A DNA stretch of 29,702 nt, from the NCBI GenBank assembly GCA_039812685.1, contig JBDIBB010000048.1, positions 1-29,702 on the forward strand, given 5' to 3'. The notes beneath the pieces are model-generated. The model was not told where the DNA came from and searched no databases. It was given only the letters and a program-made list of their open reading frames with translations. The DNA comes from JBDIBB01 sp039812685. GTDB lineage: Bacteria; Acidobacteriota; Vicinamibacteria; Vicinamibacterales; JAFNAJ01. The position numbers were made by a program, and so were the translations under genes. Positions 1 through 7,402 of this stretch are shown here, in pieces (the stretch's first letter is position 1; each line of letters begins with the position of its first letter).

Positions 1-695
1 AAGTGCGCATCGAGCGTCCTCGCCAGGTCGGCGACGGCGGTCCCGAGTTCGACGACCAGCGGCACGCCGGCGCCGAGCCGCGCCACCGCGACCTGCCAGA
101 CGGTGGCGTAATGCCGCAGCGTGTCCTCCGGAGAGGCGTTGAAGCGGCGCATCATCGGCAGCCCGTGGGCCTCGAGATCGTTGACCACCTGCCGCGCGTT
201 GTGCAGCGCGTCGGCGCACTTCACCACCACCGTCTCCTCGGCCGTCGCGGTGCGCGCCAGCCGCTCGTGGGCGCGGCGCTTGGCTTCGTGCCACGGCAGA
301 CGCGTGCCGTCGGGCCGGCACTTCTCGTCGGTGAGCTCGCGAACCAGCCGCAGCACGGTCGCTCCGAACGACGACTCGAGGAAGGCCTCGACCGCGCGCT
401 GGAACCCGGCCCGGTCCTCGCCGGCACGGCCGAACGCCTCGGGAAACGTCTCGCGCAACGCCCGCCGGAGGTCCTGATCCTCGGGCTCCAGATCCTCGAG
501 GACGTCGTGCAGCACGGCTGCCACCAGCAGCGGCTCGGGGTAGCCCAGCCGCGCGAGGATCATCGCGACATGCACGGGATGCGTGAGATAGGGCACGGCC
601 GTGCCCTTGCGCTTCTGCCGGGCGTGCACCAGGCCGGCCAGCACCAGCGCGCGGTCGAGCGGCAATGAGTATCCAGACACGGTGGAGGTGGACAT
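1..695 (-). CDS. HD-domain (p)ppGpp hydrolase-like protein, SpoT/Mesh1 type (partial)
   Basis: Reading leftward from ATG at 695 gives 231 residues with no stop before the window edge, so the C-terminus is missing. Residues 22-70 have the RelA/SpoT hydrolase layout: AxxRQKRKG, THPVHVA (His39), LHDVLED (His63, Asp64, Glu67-Asp68), and later VKCADALHNAR (Asp162). These four metal ligands match the order and spacing in SpoT and animal Mesh1 HD hydrolases, which remove the 3'-pyrophosphate of (p)ppGpp using Mn2+. No synthetase or TGS/ACT domain is visible in the part present, so it looks like a stand-alone small alarmone hydrolase, though the substrate is inferred. It is divergent from the WYL regulator that starts 285 bp away. 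The long ORF on the opposite strand here is a shadow. Confidence 0.85.
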   Translation of the reverse strand, partial: MSTSTVSGYSLPLDRALVLAGLVHARQKRKGTAVPYLTHPVHVAMILARLGYPEPLLVAAVLHDVLEDLEPEDQDLRRALRETFPEAFGRAGEDRAGFQRAVEAFLESSFGATVLRLVRELTDEKCRPDGTRLPWHEAKRRAHERLARTATAEETVVVKCADALHNARQVVNDLEAHGLPMMRRFNASPEDTLRHYATVWQVAVARLGAGVPLVVELGTAVADLARTLDAH

Positions 696-979
696 GTGGT
701 CGGATTGGGCCGGGCCGGATCGGGCCGATCGCCGGGCCCGCCGCGCCAGGTGCTGCTCCCGTCGCGGCGCGGTCAGCATCCGCAATCGCGGCGCCACTGT
801 CAATCGCCACGATGGGCTCACGGCCGTCATGGAGGGCCCGGAGCGCGCCGTTGCGCGAGATCGCGCGGACGCCGGCGCCGCATCACCCTATCCACACGCG
901 CCGGGTTGTGGCATCCTCCGCCCGTACGCGGCCGATGCGCGGCACGGCGCACGACACGTCACGGCCGCCCCGGAGGGCC

Positions 980-2041
980 ATGCCTCGCAACCAGGAAGTG
1001 ATCCGGCAATGGAGCATCCTGCGGGAGCTGGACGCGAACCGGCTGGGCGTCCACATCGCAACGCTCGCGCGCCAGACCGGCGTGTCGCAGCGCACGATCC
1101 GCCGCGATCTCGAGGCACTCCAGGGCGCCGGCTTCGCCATCTACGACGAGAAGGCCGGCGGCCGGACGCTCTGGAAGGTGGACGAACGCCTCTTCAGGCG
1201 CCTCGAGGACGTCGGCCTGTCGCTGCCCGAGCTGAGCGCGCTCTACCTCGGCCGCACGATGCTCGAGTGCCTCATCGGGCCGCCGTTTCGTGACGACGTG
1301 CGGTCGGCGCTGCAGAAAATCTCCACGGTGCTGCCGCGCGCGCTGCGCACCGCGCTCGACGGCATGCACGCCGTGTTCGTCGCCAAGCAGGAACCCTCCA
1401 CGGCGGAGACCGACGACCGGCGGCGCAGGCACACCACGCACATCGTCAACGCCATCATCGAGCGCCACCTGCTCGAGCTGCACTACGATTCGCGGGCGAG
1501 CAGACGCGACAAGATCTACGTCGTCGAACCTCATCGTCTGCTGGTCGCCGGCGCCTCGCTCTATCTCAGGGCGTTCGTGCCCGAGTACGGCGCGATGCGC
1601 ACCTTCGCCATCCAGCGCATGCGCCGCGTCTCGCCGCTCGAACGGACCTTTCCGCGCCGCGCCGACGACGGGCGGGATCCGTTCGAGCACTCCCTGGGCA
1701 TCTACAGCGGGCCACCGATCGACATCGCGCTGGAGTTCTCGGCGCGGGCGGCACCCTACGTCGCCGAGAAGACCTGGCACCCCTCCCAGTCGCTCACGCC
1801 GCTTGCCGGCGGACGCCTCGCGATGCGCCTGAAGGTGTCCGACGACTTCGCGCTGCGAACGTGGATCCTCGGCTTCGGCCGCGAGGTGAAGGTCGTCGAG
1901 CCGTCGACGCTGGCCGCCTGGATCCGCACCGAGGTGGAGGAGATGTTGAGCGCCTATGCCGGCGCCAGCCGGCCGGACGGCCAGGCCCTGCTGCCATTCG
2001 AGATCTTCCGGGCGCCTCGCGACTCCGAGCCTGTCGCGTAA
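980..2041 (+). CDS. WYL-domain transcriptional regulator (HTH-WYL-WCX)
   Basis: A 353-residue protein. The frame stays open far upstream, but ATG at 980 has a GGAGGG-type ribosome site just before it (972-977) and starts directly on the helix-turn-helix, so it is preferred. Residues ~5-55 form the DeoR/HTH_11 winged helix (LARQTGVSQRTIRRDLEAL). Residues ~150-235 are a WYL sensor domain: LELHYDS, then VEPHRLLVAGASLYLRAF and a RTFAIQRMRRV ending, with Leu in place of Trp in the name motif. Residues ~255-335 form the WCX C-terminal extension. Family members bind DNA and are gated by small ligands, nucleotides or single-stranded nucleic acid. The divergent HD hydrolase is a plausible target. It converges with the histidine kinase. 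Confidence 0.9.
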   Translation: MPRNQEVIRQWSILRELDANRLGVHIATLARQTGVSQRTIRRDLEALQGAGFAIYDEKAGGRTLWKVDERLFRRLEDVGLSLPELSALYLGRTMLECLIGPPFRDDVRSALQKISTVLPRALRTALDGMHAVFVAKQEPSTAETDDRRRRHTTHIVNAIIERHLLELHYDSRASRRDKIYVVEPHRLLVAGASLYLRAFVPEYGAMRTFAIQRMRRVSPLERTFPRRADDGRDPFEHSLGIYSGPPIDIALEFSARAAPYVAEKTWHPSQSLTPLAGGRLAMRLKVSDDFALRTWILGFGREVKVVEPSTLAAWIRTEVEEMLSAYAGASRPDGQALLPFEIFRAPRDSEPVA

Positions 2042-2064
2042 TGGCGGGCACGCGCGGCCGCGGG

Positions 2065-4077
2065 TCACGGGCCGTCATCATCGGGCCGCGCGCCGGGCGG
2101 CGCCGCGGACAGCCCGATCCAGAACCGGCTGCCCTCACCCTCGCGCGACTCGACGCCGCAGCGCCCCCCCAGCCGCTCGACGCCCTTGCGGACGATCGCC
2201 AGGCCGATCCCGGTGCCGGGATAGGCGTCGAGCGGGTGCAGTCGCTCGAACACGCGGAAGATGCGCTCATGGTGTTCGGCGGAGATGCCGATGCCGTTGT
2301 CGCGCACCGACAGCACGACGTGTCCATCCACGGGCTGGGCGTCGATGCGCACGCGCGGCGTCACGCCCGGCGCCACGAACTTCACCGCGTTGCCGATCAC
2401 GTTCTGCACCACCTGTGACAGCACGCCCGAATGGCCGACAACGGCCGGCAGCGGCGACGCGATGTCGATGGTCGGCACCACCGGCTGGACGAGATCACCG
2501 ACCAGCGAGGCGACGGATCGCACCAGGCCATCGAGATCGATCGGGCGCAGCTCGATCTCGGCGCGCGAGAGGCGGCTGTAGGCCAGCAGGTCCTGGATGA
2601 GCGCGTCCATGCGCCGCGAGGCGACGACGATCCGCGTCGCGTAGTCATGCCCCACGTCGTCGAGTTGCGGGCCGTAGTCCTCGAGCAGCGCCTGCGCGAA
2701 CCCCTGCGTGCTGCGCAACGGCGCCCGCAGGTCGTGGCTCACCGAATAGGCGAACGCGTTCAGCTCGGCGTTGACCTCCTGCAGGGCCTGCGTCCGCTCG
2801 GCCACGCGCGCTTCCATGTCGCTGGCGTGCCGGCGCAGCCCGTCACGCAGGTGTGCCTGCTGGATCGCGATGGCCAGCTGATCGGCCACCTGCGTGGCGG
2901 TTTCCAGCGCCTCCTCGTCGAAGGCGCCCGGATCCGGCGCCCACGCCTCGATCCGGCCGAGGCTGCCGTTGCCGCCTCGGAGTTGCACGACGAGGTACGA
3001 GCGGTGGCGCGCGTCGCCCTGCCCGCCAGGCGCCGGGGGTGCCTCCGCTGGCCGCCGCCCGAGGTCGTCCACCACGGCGAGTCCGCCCCGGGCCGCCACC
3101 CACTCATCGACGGCGCGCGAGGCCGCGGCGGGCAGAGTCCGCACGCTGGCCTGCGGCAGCGCGTCGGGCACGACCCGATGCTGTACGGGGCCGCTCTCGC
3201 CCGACATCACGGTCACGGCCGCCTCGCCGGCGCGCAGCAGCGGCGCCAGCCGCAGCAGCGCCGCCACCACCAGCTCATCGAGACGCGTGCTGGCGAGAAT
3301 CGCACGGTCGATCTCCCGCACGCCTTCCAGGCGACGCGCGTAGCGCGCCAGCCGATCGGCCTGGCGCTGCCGCTCGGCCTCCGCCTGCCGGCGTTCGCTC
3401 ACGTCCCGCAGGATGACGGTCTTCAGCAGTTCATCGCCGATGGTCGCCTTCGAGATGGTGGCCTCGATCGGGAACTCGCGGCCGTCACGCCGCAGCGCCA
3501 CGAGCTGTCCCGGATGGCCCATGCTGCGGGTGCTCCGTCCCGTGGCGGCGAACTCGCCGACGTGGCGCGCGTGCGCGTCACGGACGCGCGCCGGCAGCAG
3601 CCGATCGAGCGGCTGCCCGGTCACTTCGGCCGCGCTCCAGCCGAAGACCCTCTCGGCCATCGTGTTGAAGACGATGATGCGGTCGTGGCGATCGACGGTG
3701 ATGATGGCGTCCATCGCCGACGCGATGATGCCGGCCAGCCGTGCCTCGGACTCGTGAGCCGCACGCGCCGCAGGCAGGGCGCGCAGGCGGGCGGCCAGGT
3801 GATCTCCGATCAGCCTGCGTGTCCGCGAACGCACCCGGAGCGCCGCCGCCGCGGCGCCCCCCAGCGCCAGCGCGGCAAGCGACACCGTCGCCGCCAGGCT
3901 CGCCCCGGGCCGCGCCTGCCCCCACGCAACGGCCAGGGCCACGGCTCCAATCAGCACGCCCAGCGCCATCGGGATGGCGACGAGCGTTGCCAGCGTGCCG
4001 TTGTCGCATCCGGGATCGATCGCCTCCTGGGTGGGCATCGACTGGGCGATCCGGCCTCGCTCTTCCCTGATCGTCAT
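2065..4077 (-). CDS. Membrane sensor histidine kinase (PAS-GAF-HisKA-HATPase)
   Basis: A 670-residue hybrid-input sensor kinase. Two hydrophobic segments at ~29-52 and ~58-80 make a membrane hairpin with little periplasmic loop. A PAS domain follows (~112-228, DAIITVDRHDRIIVFN), then a GAF-like domain (~255-410) with a coiled linker (~411-440), the phosphoacceptor helix YSVSHDLRAPLRS with His448, and a HATPase domain with N box (Asn563), G1 box DNGIGI (593-598) and G2 box GTGIGLAI (621-628). The HisKA type resembles phytochrome-like (COG4251) kinases. No receiver domain or cognate response regulator lies beside it, so it is an orphan here. The signal is unknown. Met14 is an alternative start, but the promoter-like TACACT box sits close to the first ATG. 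Confidence 0.93.
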   Translation of the reverse strand: MTIREERGRIAQSMPTQEAIDPGCDNGTLATLVAIPMALGVLIGAVALAVAWGQARPGASLAATVSLAALALGGAAAAALRVRSRTRRLIGDHLAARLRALPAARAAHESEARLAGIIASAMDAIITVDRHDRIIVFNTMAERVFGWSAAEVTGQPLDRLLPARVRDAHARHVGEFAATGRSTRSMGHPGQLVALRRDGREFPIEATISKATIGDELLKTVILRDVSERRQAEAERQRQADRLARYARRLEGVREIDRAILASTRLDELVVAALLRLAPLLRAGEAAVTVMSGESGPVQHRVVPDALPQASVRTLPAAASRAVDEWVAARGGLAVVDDLGRRPAEAPPAPGGQGDARHRSYLVVQLRGGNGSLGRIEAWAPDPGAFDEEALETATQVADQLAIAIQQAHLRDGLRRHASDMEARVAERTQALQEVNAELNAFAYSVSHDLRAPLRSTQGFAQALLEDYGPQLDDVGHDYATRIVVASRRMDALIQDLLAYSRLSRAEIELRPIDLDGLVRSVASLVGDLVQPVVPTIDIASPLPAVVGHSGVLSQVVQNVIGNAVKFVAPGVTPRVRIDAQPVDGHVVLSVRDNGIGISAEHHERIFRVFERLHPLDAYPGTGIGLAIVRKGVERLGGRCGVESREGEGSRFWIGLSAAPPGARPDDDGP

Positions 4078-4090
4078 TCCGGCGGCGCGC

Positions 4091-4099
4091 AGTGTATCA
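4091..4099 (-). promoter_or_regulatory. Extended -10 promoter for the histidine kinase
   Basis: On the minus strand the bases read TG-A-TACACT, an extended -10 element (TACACT is the complement of 4091-4096). Transcription would begin near 4084, only a few bases before the kinase ATG at 4077. No convincing -35 is visible. It lies back to back with the FmdB promoter. Confidence 0.45.
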
Positions 4100-4132
4100 C
4101 CCGGACGCGGAGACGCGGCCGGCCGCAGGCGC

Positions 4133-4138
4133 TATAAT
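4133..4138 (+). promoter_or_regulatory. -10 box (TATAAT) for FmdB gene; leaderless arrangement
   Basis: A perfect TATAAT in GC-rich DNA ends 7 bases before the ATG at 4146. A transcript starting 7 bases downstream of the box would begin at or within a base or two of the start codon. No ribosome site is present. The -35 region (4110-4115, GAGACG) is weak. Confidence 0.6.
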
Positions 4139-4145
4139 CGCGGCC

Positions 4146-4373
4146 ATGCCGATCTACGAGTTCGTCTGCGGCGATTGCGGTCATCGATTCGAGACCCTGG
4201 TGCGCGGCGCCAGGACGCCGCGTTGTCCCGGCTGCGAGAGCGAGCGCCTGCAGAAGCAGCACTCGGTGTTCGCCGTCAGCACGAAGACGGCGCCGGCGTT
4301 TGCCGGCCGCGCGGCTGGGCCGTGCGGATCGTGCGGGCACCCGGACGGACCGGGCTCCTGCGCCATGCACTGA
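4146..4373 (+). CDS. FmdB-family zinc-ribbon protein
   Basis: A 75-residue protein beginning MPIYEFVCGDCGHRFE, the hallmark N-terminus of the FmdB/CxxC_CXXC_SSSS regulatory-protein family. Two CxxC pairs, Cys8/Cys11 and Cys27/Cys30, form the zinc ribbon, and the 4-Ser-type turn is replaced by ERLQKQHSVF. The C-terminal tail carries more cysteines (Cys60, Cys63, Cys72) in a CGSCGHPDGPGSC pattern often seen in this family. The biochemical role is not established; the family was named after a putative regulator of formamidase and acetamidase genes. The start was chosen because the family motif begins exactly at this ATG, just behind a TATAAT box. It heads a plus-strand group with the rhodanese-like and PolX-like genes. 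Confidence 0.9.
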   Translation: MPIYEFVCGDCGHRFETLVRGARTPRCPGCESERLQKQHSVFAVSTKTAPAFAGRAAGPCGSCGHPDGPGSCAMH

Positions 4374-4492
4374 CGGACGCACCCTGCGACGAAGCTCGTC
4401 GGTGCGGCGCCGGTCCGCGAGCCTCTGGCGCGCCCACGGCGCCCGCGCCGAACCCAGACACTCCGCCCCCCGCCCTCCTGCGTGGTTCGAAC

Positions 4493-4852
4493 ATGTCCGT
4501 GCCCAGAATCTCCAAGGAAGACCTCAAGCAGCGGATCGACGCCGGCCAGGCCCCGATCATCGTCGACGTGCGCCTGAAGTACGCCTACGCCCACAGCACG
4601 CTCACGCTGCCCGGCGCGCGGCGGGTGGCCCCGGCAGACGTGTCCGACGCGAAGCTGCCCGCCGACCAGGACGTCGTCCTCTACGACTCGGATCCTCACG
4701 ATGTCGTCGCGGTCCAGGCGGCCGGTACGCTGCGGGCGCGAGGCCTGCGGGTCATGGTGCTCGCCGGCGGCCTGCCCGGATGGGTGGCCGCCAACCTGCC
4801 AACCGACACGAAGGACGTGCCCAAGGCCCCGCCGGCCCCCGCGAAGGCGTGA
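4493..4852 (+). CDS. Rhodanese-like domain protein without the catalytic cysteine
   Basis: A 119-residue single-domain protein. It starts with ISKEDLKQRIDAG and PIIVDVR, which match the first half of rhodanese folds, and ends with VMVLAGGLPGWVAANLP, the usual GGxxxW closing motif. Between them the active-site strand reads VVLYDSDPHDVVA: where thiosulfate sulfurtransferases have Cys followed by a basic loop and Arg-Ser, this protein has Asp65. It therefore should not carry a persulfide and is probably a binding or scaffolding version. A Pro/Lys/Ala-rich tail (~105-119) ends it. There is no strong ribosome site at the ATG. The next gene starts 1 base after its stop, so the two are almost certainly co-translated. 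Confidence 0.85.
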   Translation: MSVPRISKEDLKQRIDAGQAPIIVDVRLKYAYAHSTLTLPGARRVAPADVSDAKLPADQDVVLYDSDPHDVVAVQAAGTLRARGLRVMVLAGGLPGWVAANLPTDTKDVPKAPPAPAKA

Positions 4853-4853
4853 G

Positions 4854-6608
4854 GTGATCTTCGCGCCGTCCCACGAGGATCTCGAGGTGCTCGCGCGGGC
4901 GCTCGGCACGAGCGCCGTCGTGGCCGACATCGCGGGGGATCGTCCACTTGCCGACACCCTGATCGACGCCACGCGCCGGTACGTGTCGCTGCCGCCCGCG
5001 CAACGCCGTGCCGCCGTCCGCGACGTACGCCGGGGCACGGCGGCCTCTTCCGGTGGCTGGCCGCAGCCCGAGGCCGCGGCCATGGCCGGCATCCTCGATG
5101 CCGGGCCCCGTGAAGCACTGCAATCGGCTCTCGAGGCCCTCCCGGCTGATCTGGCGCTGTTGCTGCAGCCCGGCGACCTCGATCCGATCGACATCGTGGC
5201 CGTGCACCGGCGCCATGGGGTGGTGAGCGGCGCCGACATCGCCGCGATCCTCGTGACCGCCGACCGCACGGGCGAGTCGTCCGACGATCCGCTGCGGCGG
5301 CTGGCCAGCCGCCTGCCCTGGCTGCAGGACCAGCGGCGGCGGCTGCCGCTGGGCCGCGCCGTGCCGGCGCTCGAGCGGATGGTTCCCGCGCTCGCCGCCC
5401 TGCCTGGCGTCCTCGCGGTGGAACCCCTGGGCAGCCTCCGCCGGTACGGTCCCACCATCGGCGACCTCGAACTGCTGGTCGTCAGCGACGATCCGGCCGC
5501 CGCGATCGAGGCGGCCGTCGGCGCGCTCGAGCCCGCGGCGGTGCGTCACGTCAGCCGGACGCGTGCCGTCGTCCAGGCCGGGCACCACGAAGTCGGCCTG
5601 CGGAGCTGCCGCGAGGATCAGGCCGCGGCGCTGCTGCTCTGGCACACCGGTTCGCCGGCCCACGTCAGGCTCCTGCGTGAGCGCGCGGCCGGCGCCGGCA
5701 TCGACATCCGTCCGCGAGGCTGGATCCGGGCCGACGGACGCCCGCTGCCGGCCGCGACCGAAGCCCAGCTCTACGCGCACCTCGGCCTGCCGCTGATCGC
5801 GCCCGAACTGCGACATGGCGGCGACGAGATCGAGCGGGCGGCCTCGGGGCGACTGCCGTCGCTGGTGACCGTGGACGACGTGCGCGGCGACCTGCACACG
5901 CACACGCTGTGGAGCGACGGCCGCGACAGCGTGGACGCGATCGTCTTCGCCGCGCGGGCGCTCGGCTACGAGTACGTGGCGATCACCGACCACTCCCCCA
6001 GCGCCGCCGCCGCGCGCGTGCTCAGCCTCGAGCGCCTCCAGCGGCAGGCGGTCGAGGTGGCGCGGATACGGGAGGCCGTGCCGGGGATCACCGTGCTGCA
6101 CGGCGTGGAGGTCGACATCCTCGAGGACGGTTCGCTCGACCTGCCCGAGGCGGTGCTGGCCGGCCTCGATCTCGTGCTGGCTTCGCTCCACGAGCCGTTC
6201 GGCCATCCGCCGGCGCGGCTGCTGGAGCGCTACGCGTGCGCGGCGCGGCACCCTCTCGTCAGCGTCATCACCCACCCGGCGAACCGCGTGCCCGGACGCG
6301 ACGAGGGCTACGCGCTCGATTTCGACGCGCTGTTTCGTCTGGCGGCCGACACCGGGACCGCCGTCGAGGTGGACGGCGGCCCGGGGCACCTCGATCTGGA
6401 TGGGCACCTGGCCCGCCGGGCGGTCGAACTCGGGGCGACGCTCACCATCGACAGCGACGGGCACGATGCCAGCCGGCTGGGACGCCAGATGCGGCTGGGC
6501 GTGGGCACCGCCCGGCGTGGCGGCGTCACGGCGGCCCAGGTCCTCAACACCAGGCCCCTCGCCGAGGTCCGGCAGTTCATCGCGCGGAAGCGCCAGCGCC
6601 GCTTCTGA
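4854..6608 (+). CDS. PolX-like protein with degenerate polymerase domain and C-terminal PHP phosphoesterase
   Basis: A 584-residue protein starting at GTG, 1 base after the rhodanese stop. Its layout copies bacterial DNA polymerase X: helical N-terminus, a helix-hairpin-helix-like stretch near 105-130, a nucleotidyltransferase segment GSLRRYGPTIGDLELLVV (193-210), and a PHP domain from ~344. The catalytic carboxylates are damaged: the first Asp stays (Asp204), the second is Glu206, and the third is Gly248. In the intact paralogue at 15790 these are Asp195, Asp197 and Asp239, with identical spacing. The first helix-hairpin-helix GxG motifs are also lost. The PHP metal motifs are kept: DLHTH (346-350), ITDHS, HGVEVDIL, ASLHE, ITHP and DSDGHD. 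It is therefore probably a metal-dependent phosphoesterase or nuclease, not a polymerase. It ends with the PolX-type VLNTRP motif. Confidence 0.82.
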   Translation: MIFAPSHEDLEVLARALGTSAVVADIAGDRPLADTLIDATRRYVSLPPAQRRAAVRDVRRGTAASSGGWPQPEAAAMAGILDAGPREALQSALEALPADLALLLQPGDLDPIDIVAVHRRHGVVSGADIAAILVTADRTGESSDDPLRRLASRLPWLQDQRRRLPLGRAVPALERMVPALAALPGVLAVEPLGSLRRYGPTIGDLELLVVSDDPAAAIEAAVGALEPAAVRHVSRTRAVVQAGHHEVGLRSCREDQAAALLLWHTGSPAHVRLLRERAAGAGIDIRPRGWIRADGRPLPAATEAQLYAHLGLPLIAPELRHGGDEIERAASGRLPSLVTVDDVRGDLHTHTLWSDGRDSVDAIVFAARALGYEYVAITDHSPSAAAARVLSLERLQRQAVEVARIREAVPGITVLHGVEVDILEDGSLDLPEAVLAGLDLVLASLHEPFGHPPARLLERYACAARHPLVSVITHPANRVPGRDEGYALDFDALFRLAADTGTAVEVDGGPGHLDLDGHLARRAVELGATLTIDSDGHDASRLGRQMRLGVGTARRGGVTAAQVLNTRPLAEVRQFIARKRQRRF

Positions 6609-6701
6609 CGAGGCAGGCCGCCTTGCCGGCCGCGGCGTCCTACCCTCGTGCGCGCGCAGCGTCCGGGCCTCGGCCGCTGCGGCCGGACGAGACGGCCGCT
6701 G

Positions 6702-6710
6702 TGCTATCAT
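6702..6710 (+). promoter_or_regulatory. Extended -10 promoter upstream of lolA
   Basis: TG-C-TATCAT at 6702-6710 is an extended -10 element that stands out in GC-rich DNA. The start of transcription would be near 6717, giving a ~20-base leader before the TTG start at 6737. No clear -35 is visible. Confidence 0.5.
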
Positions 6711-6736
6711 CCGGACGGCGCCACGGTAATATTGCC

Positions 6737-7402
6737 TTGAGAATCAACGCTTTCCTCGTGGTCGCGGCGGTTGTCGCCGGGGCCGCGGCGTTGGCTGGCG
6801 CCCAACCTGCCGTCGCGTCCCCGGCCGATCTCGCCCGCCGCATCCAGGAGCGCTACGAGACCGTCCGCGACTTCTCGGCCCGCTTCGAGCAGCGCTATAC
6901 CGGCGGCGCCCTCCGGCGTCAGGTCGTGGAACGCGGCACCGTGCTCGTGAAGAAGCCCGGGCGGATGCGCTGGGACTACACCGAGCCGGAGCGCAAGGCG
7001 TTCGTCGCCGATGGCCGGCGCCTCTACCTGCACGTGCCGGCCGACAGGCAGGTGATGGTCAGCGTCATCCCCCCCGACGACCAGGCCTCGACGCCCATCC
7101 TCTTCCTGGCCGGCAAGGGCAACCTCGTCCGCGACTTCACCGTGAGCGCCACGACCATCGCGGGCGCACCGGAGGACACCGTGGCGATTCGGCTCTCACC
7201 CAGGCGCCACGAACGCGAGTACGAATGGCTCGCCCTCGCCGTCGATCGCGCCACGCTCGCCATCCGGATGCTGGTGGCGGGCGACAGCCAGGGCGGCACC
7301 TCGAGCTTCACGTTCTCCGACCTGCGCGAGAACGTGGGGCTGCCAGACGCGCGCTTCACCTTCACCATTCCCAGGGGCACGGATGTCATCACGCAGGACT
7401 GA
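6737..7402 (+). CDS. lolA: Outer-membrane lipoprotein carrier protein LolA
   Basis: A 221-residue periplasmic chaperone. The start is taken as TTG at 6737, which gives a clean signal peptide (Arg2, hydrophobic core ~5-21, cleavage near AVA/S at 27-28). In-frame ATT at 6731 is less likely and the frame upstream belongs to no gene. Recognisable LolA features are DFSARFEQRY near the mature N-terminus, the GTVLVKKPGRMRWDYTEPE strand pair, ILFLAGKGN, and FTFSDLRENVGLPDARFTFTIP at the end. LolA receives lipoproteins from LolCDE and hands them to the outer membrane. No lolB or lolCDE is in the window. Its last 20 bases overlap the next gene, a lipoprotein secretin, which is a likely client. Confidence 0.88.
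   Translation: MRINAFLVVAAVVAGAAALAGAQPAVASPADLARRIQERYETVRDFSARFEQRYTGGALRRQVVERGTVLVKKPGRMRWDYTEPERKAFVADGRRLYLHVPADRQVMVSVIPPDDQASTPILFLAGKGNLVRDFTVSATTIAGAPEDTVAIRLSPRRHEREYEWLALAVDRATLAIRMLVAGDSQGGTSSFTFSDLRENVGLPDARFTFTIPRGTDVITQD

Noticed and set aside
2431..4137. 568-residue open frame on the plus strand
   Set aside because: It is the reverse of the histidine kinase. Its translation is low-complexity His/Arg/Gly-rich and lacks domains, the usual antisense shadow in high-GC DNA.
5909..6736. Long in-frame extension before the lolA signal peptide
   Set aside because: It overlaps the PHP domain of the PolX-like gene in another frame and is Arg-rich without motifs. The signal peptide and promoter place the lolA start at 6737.
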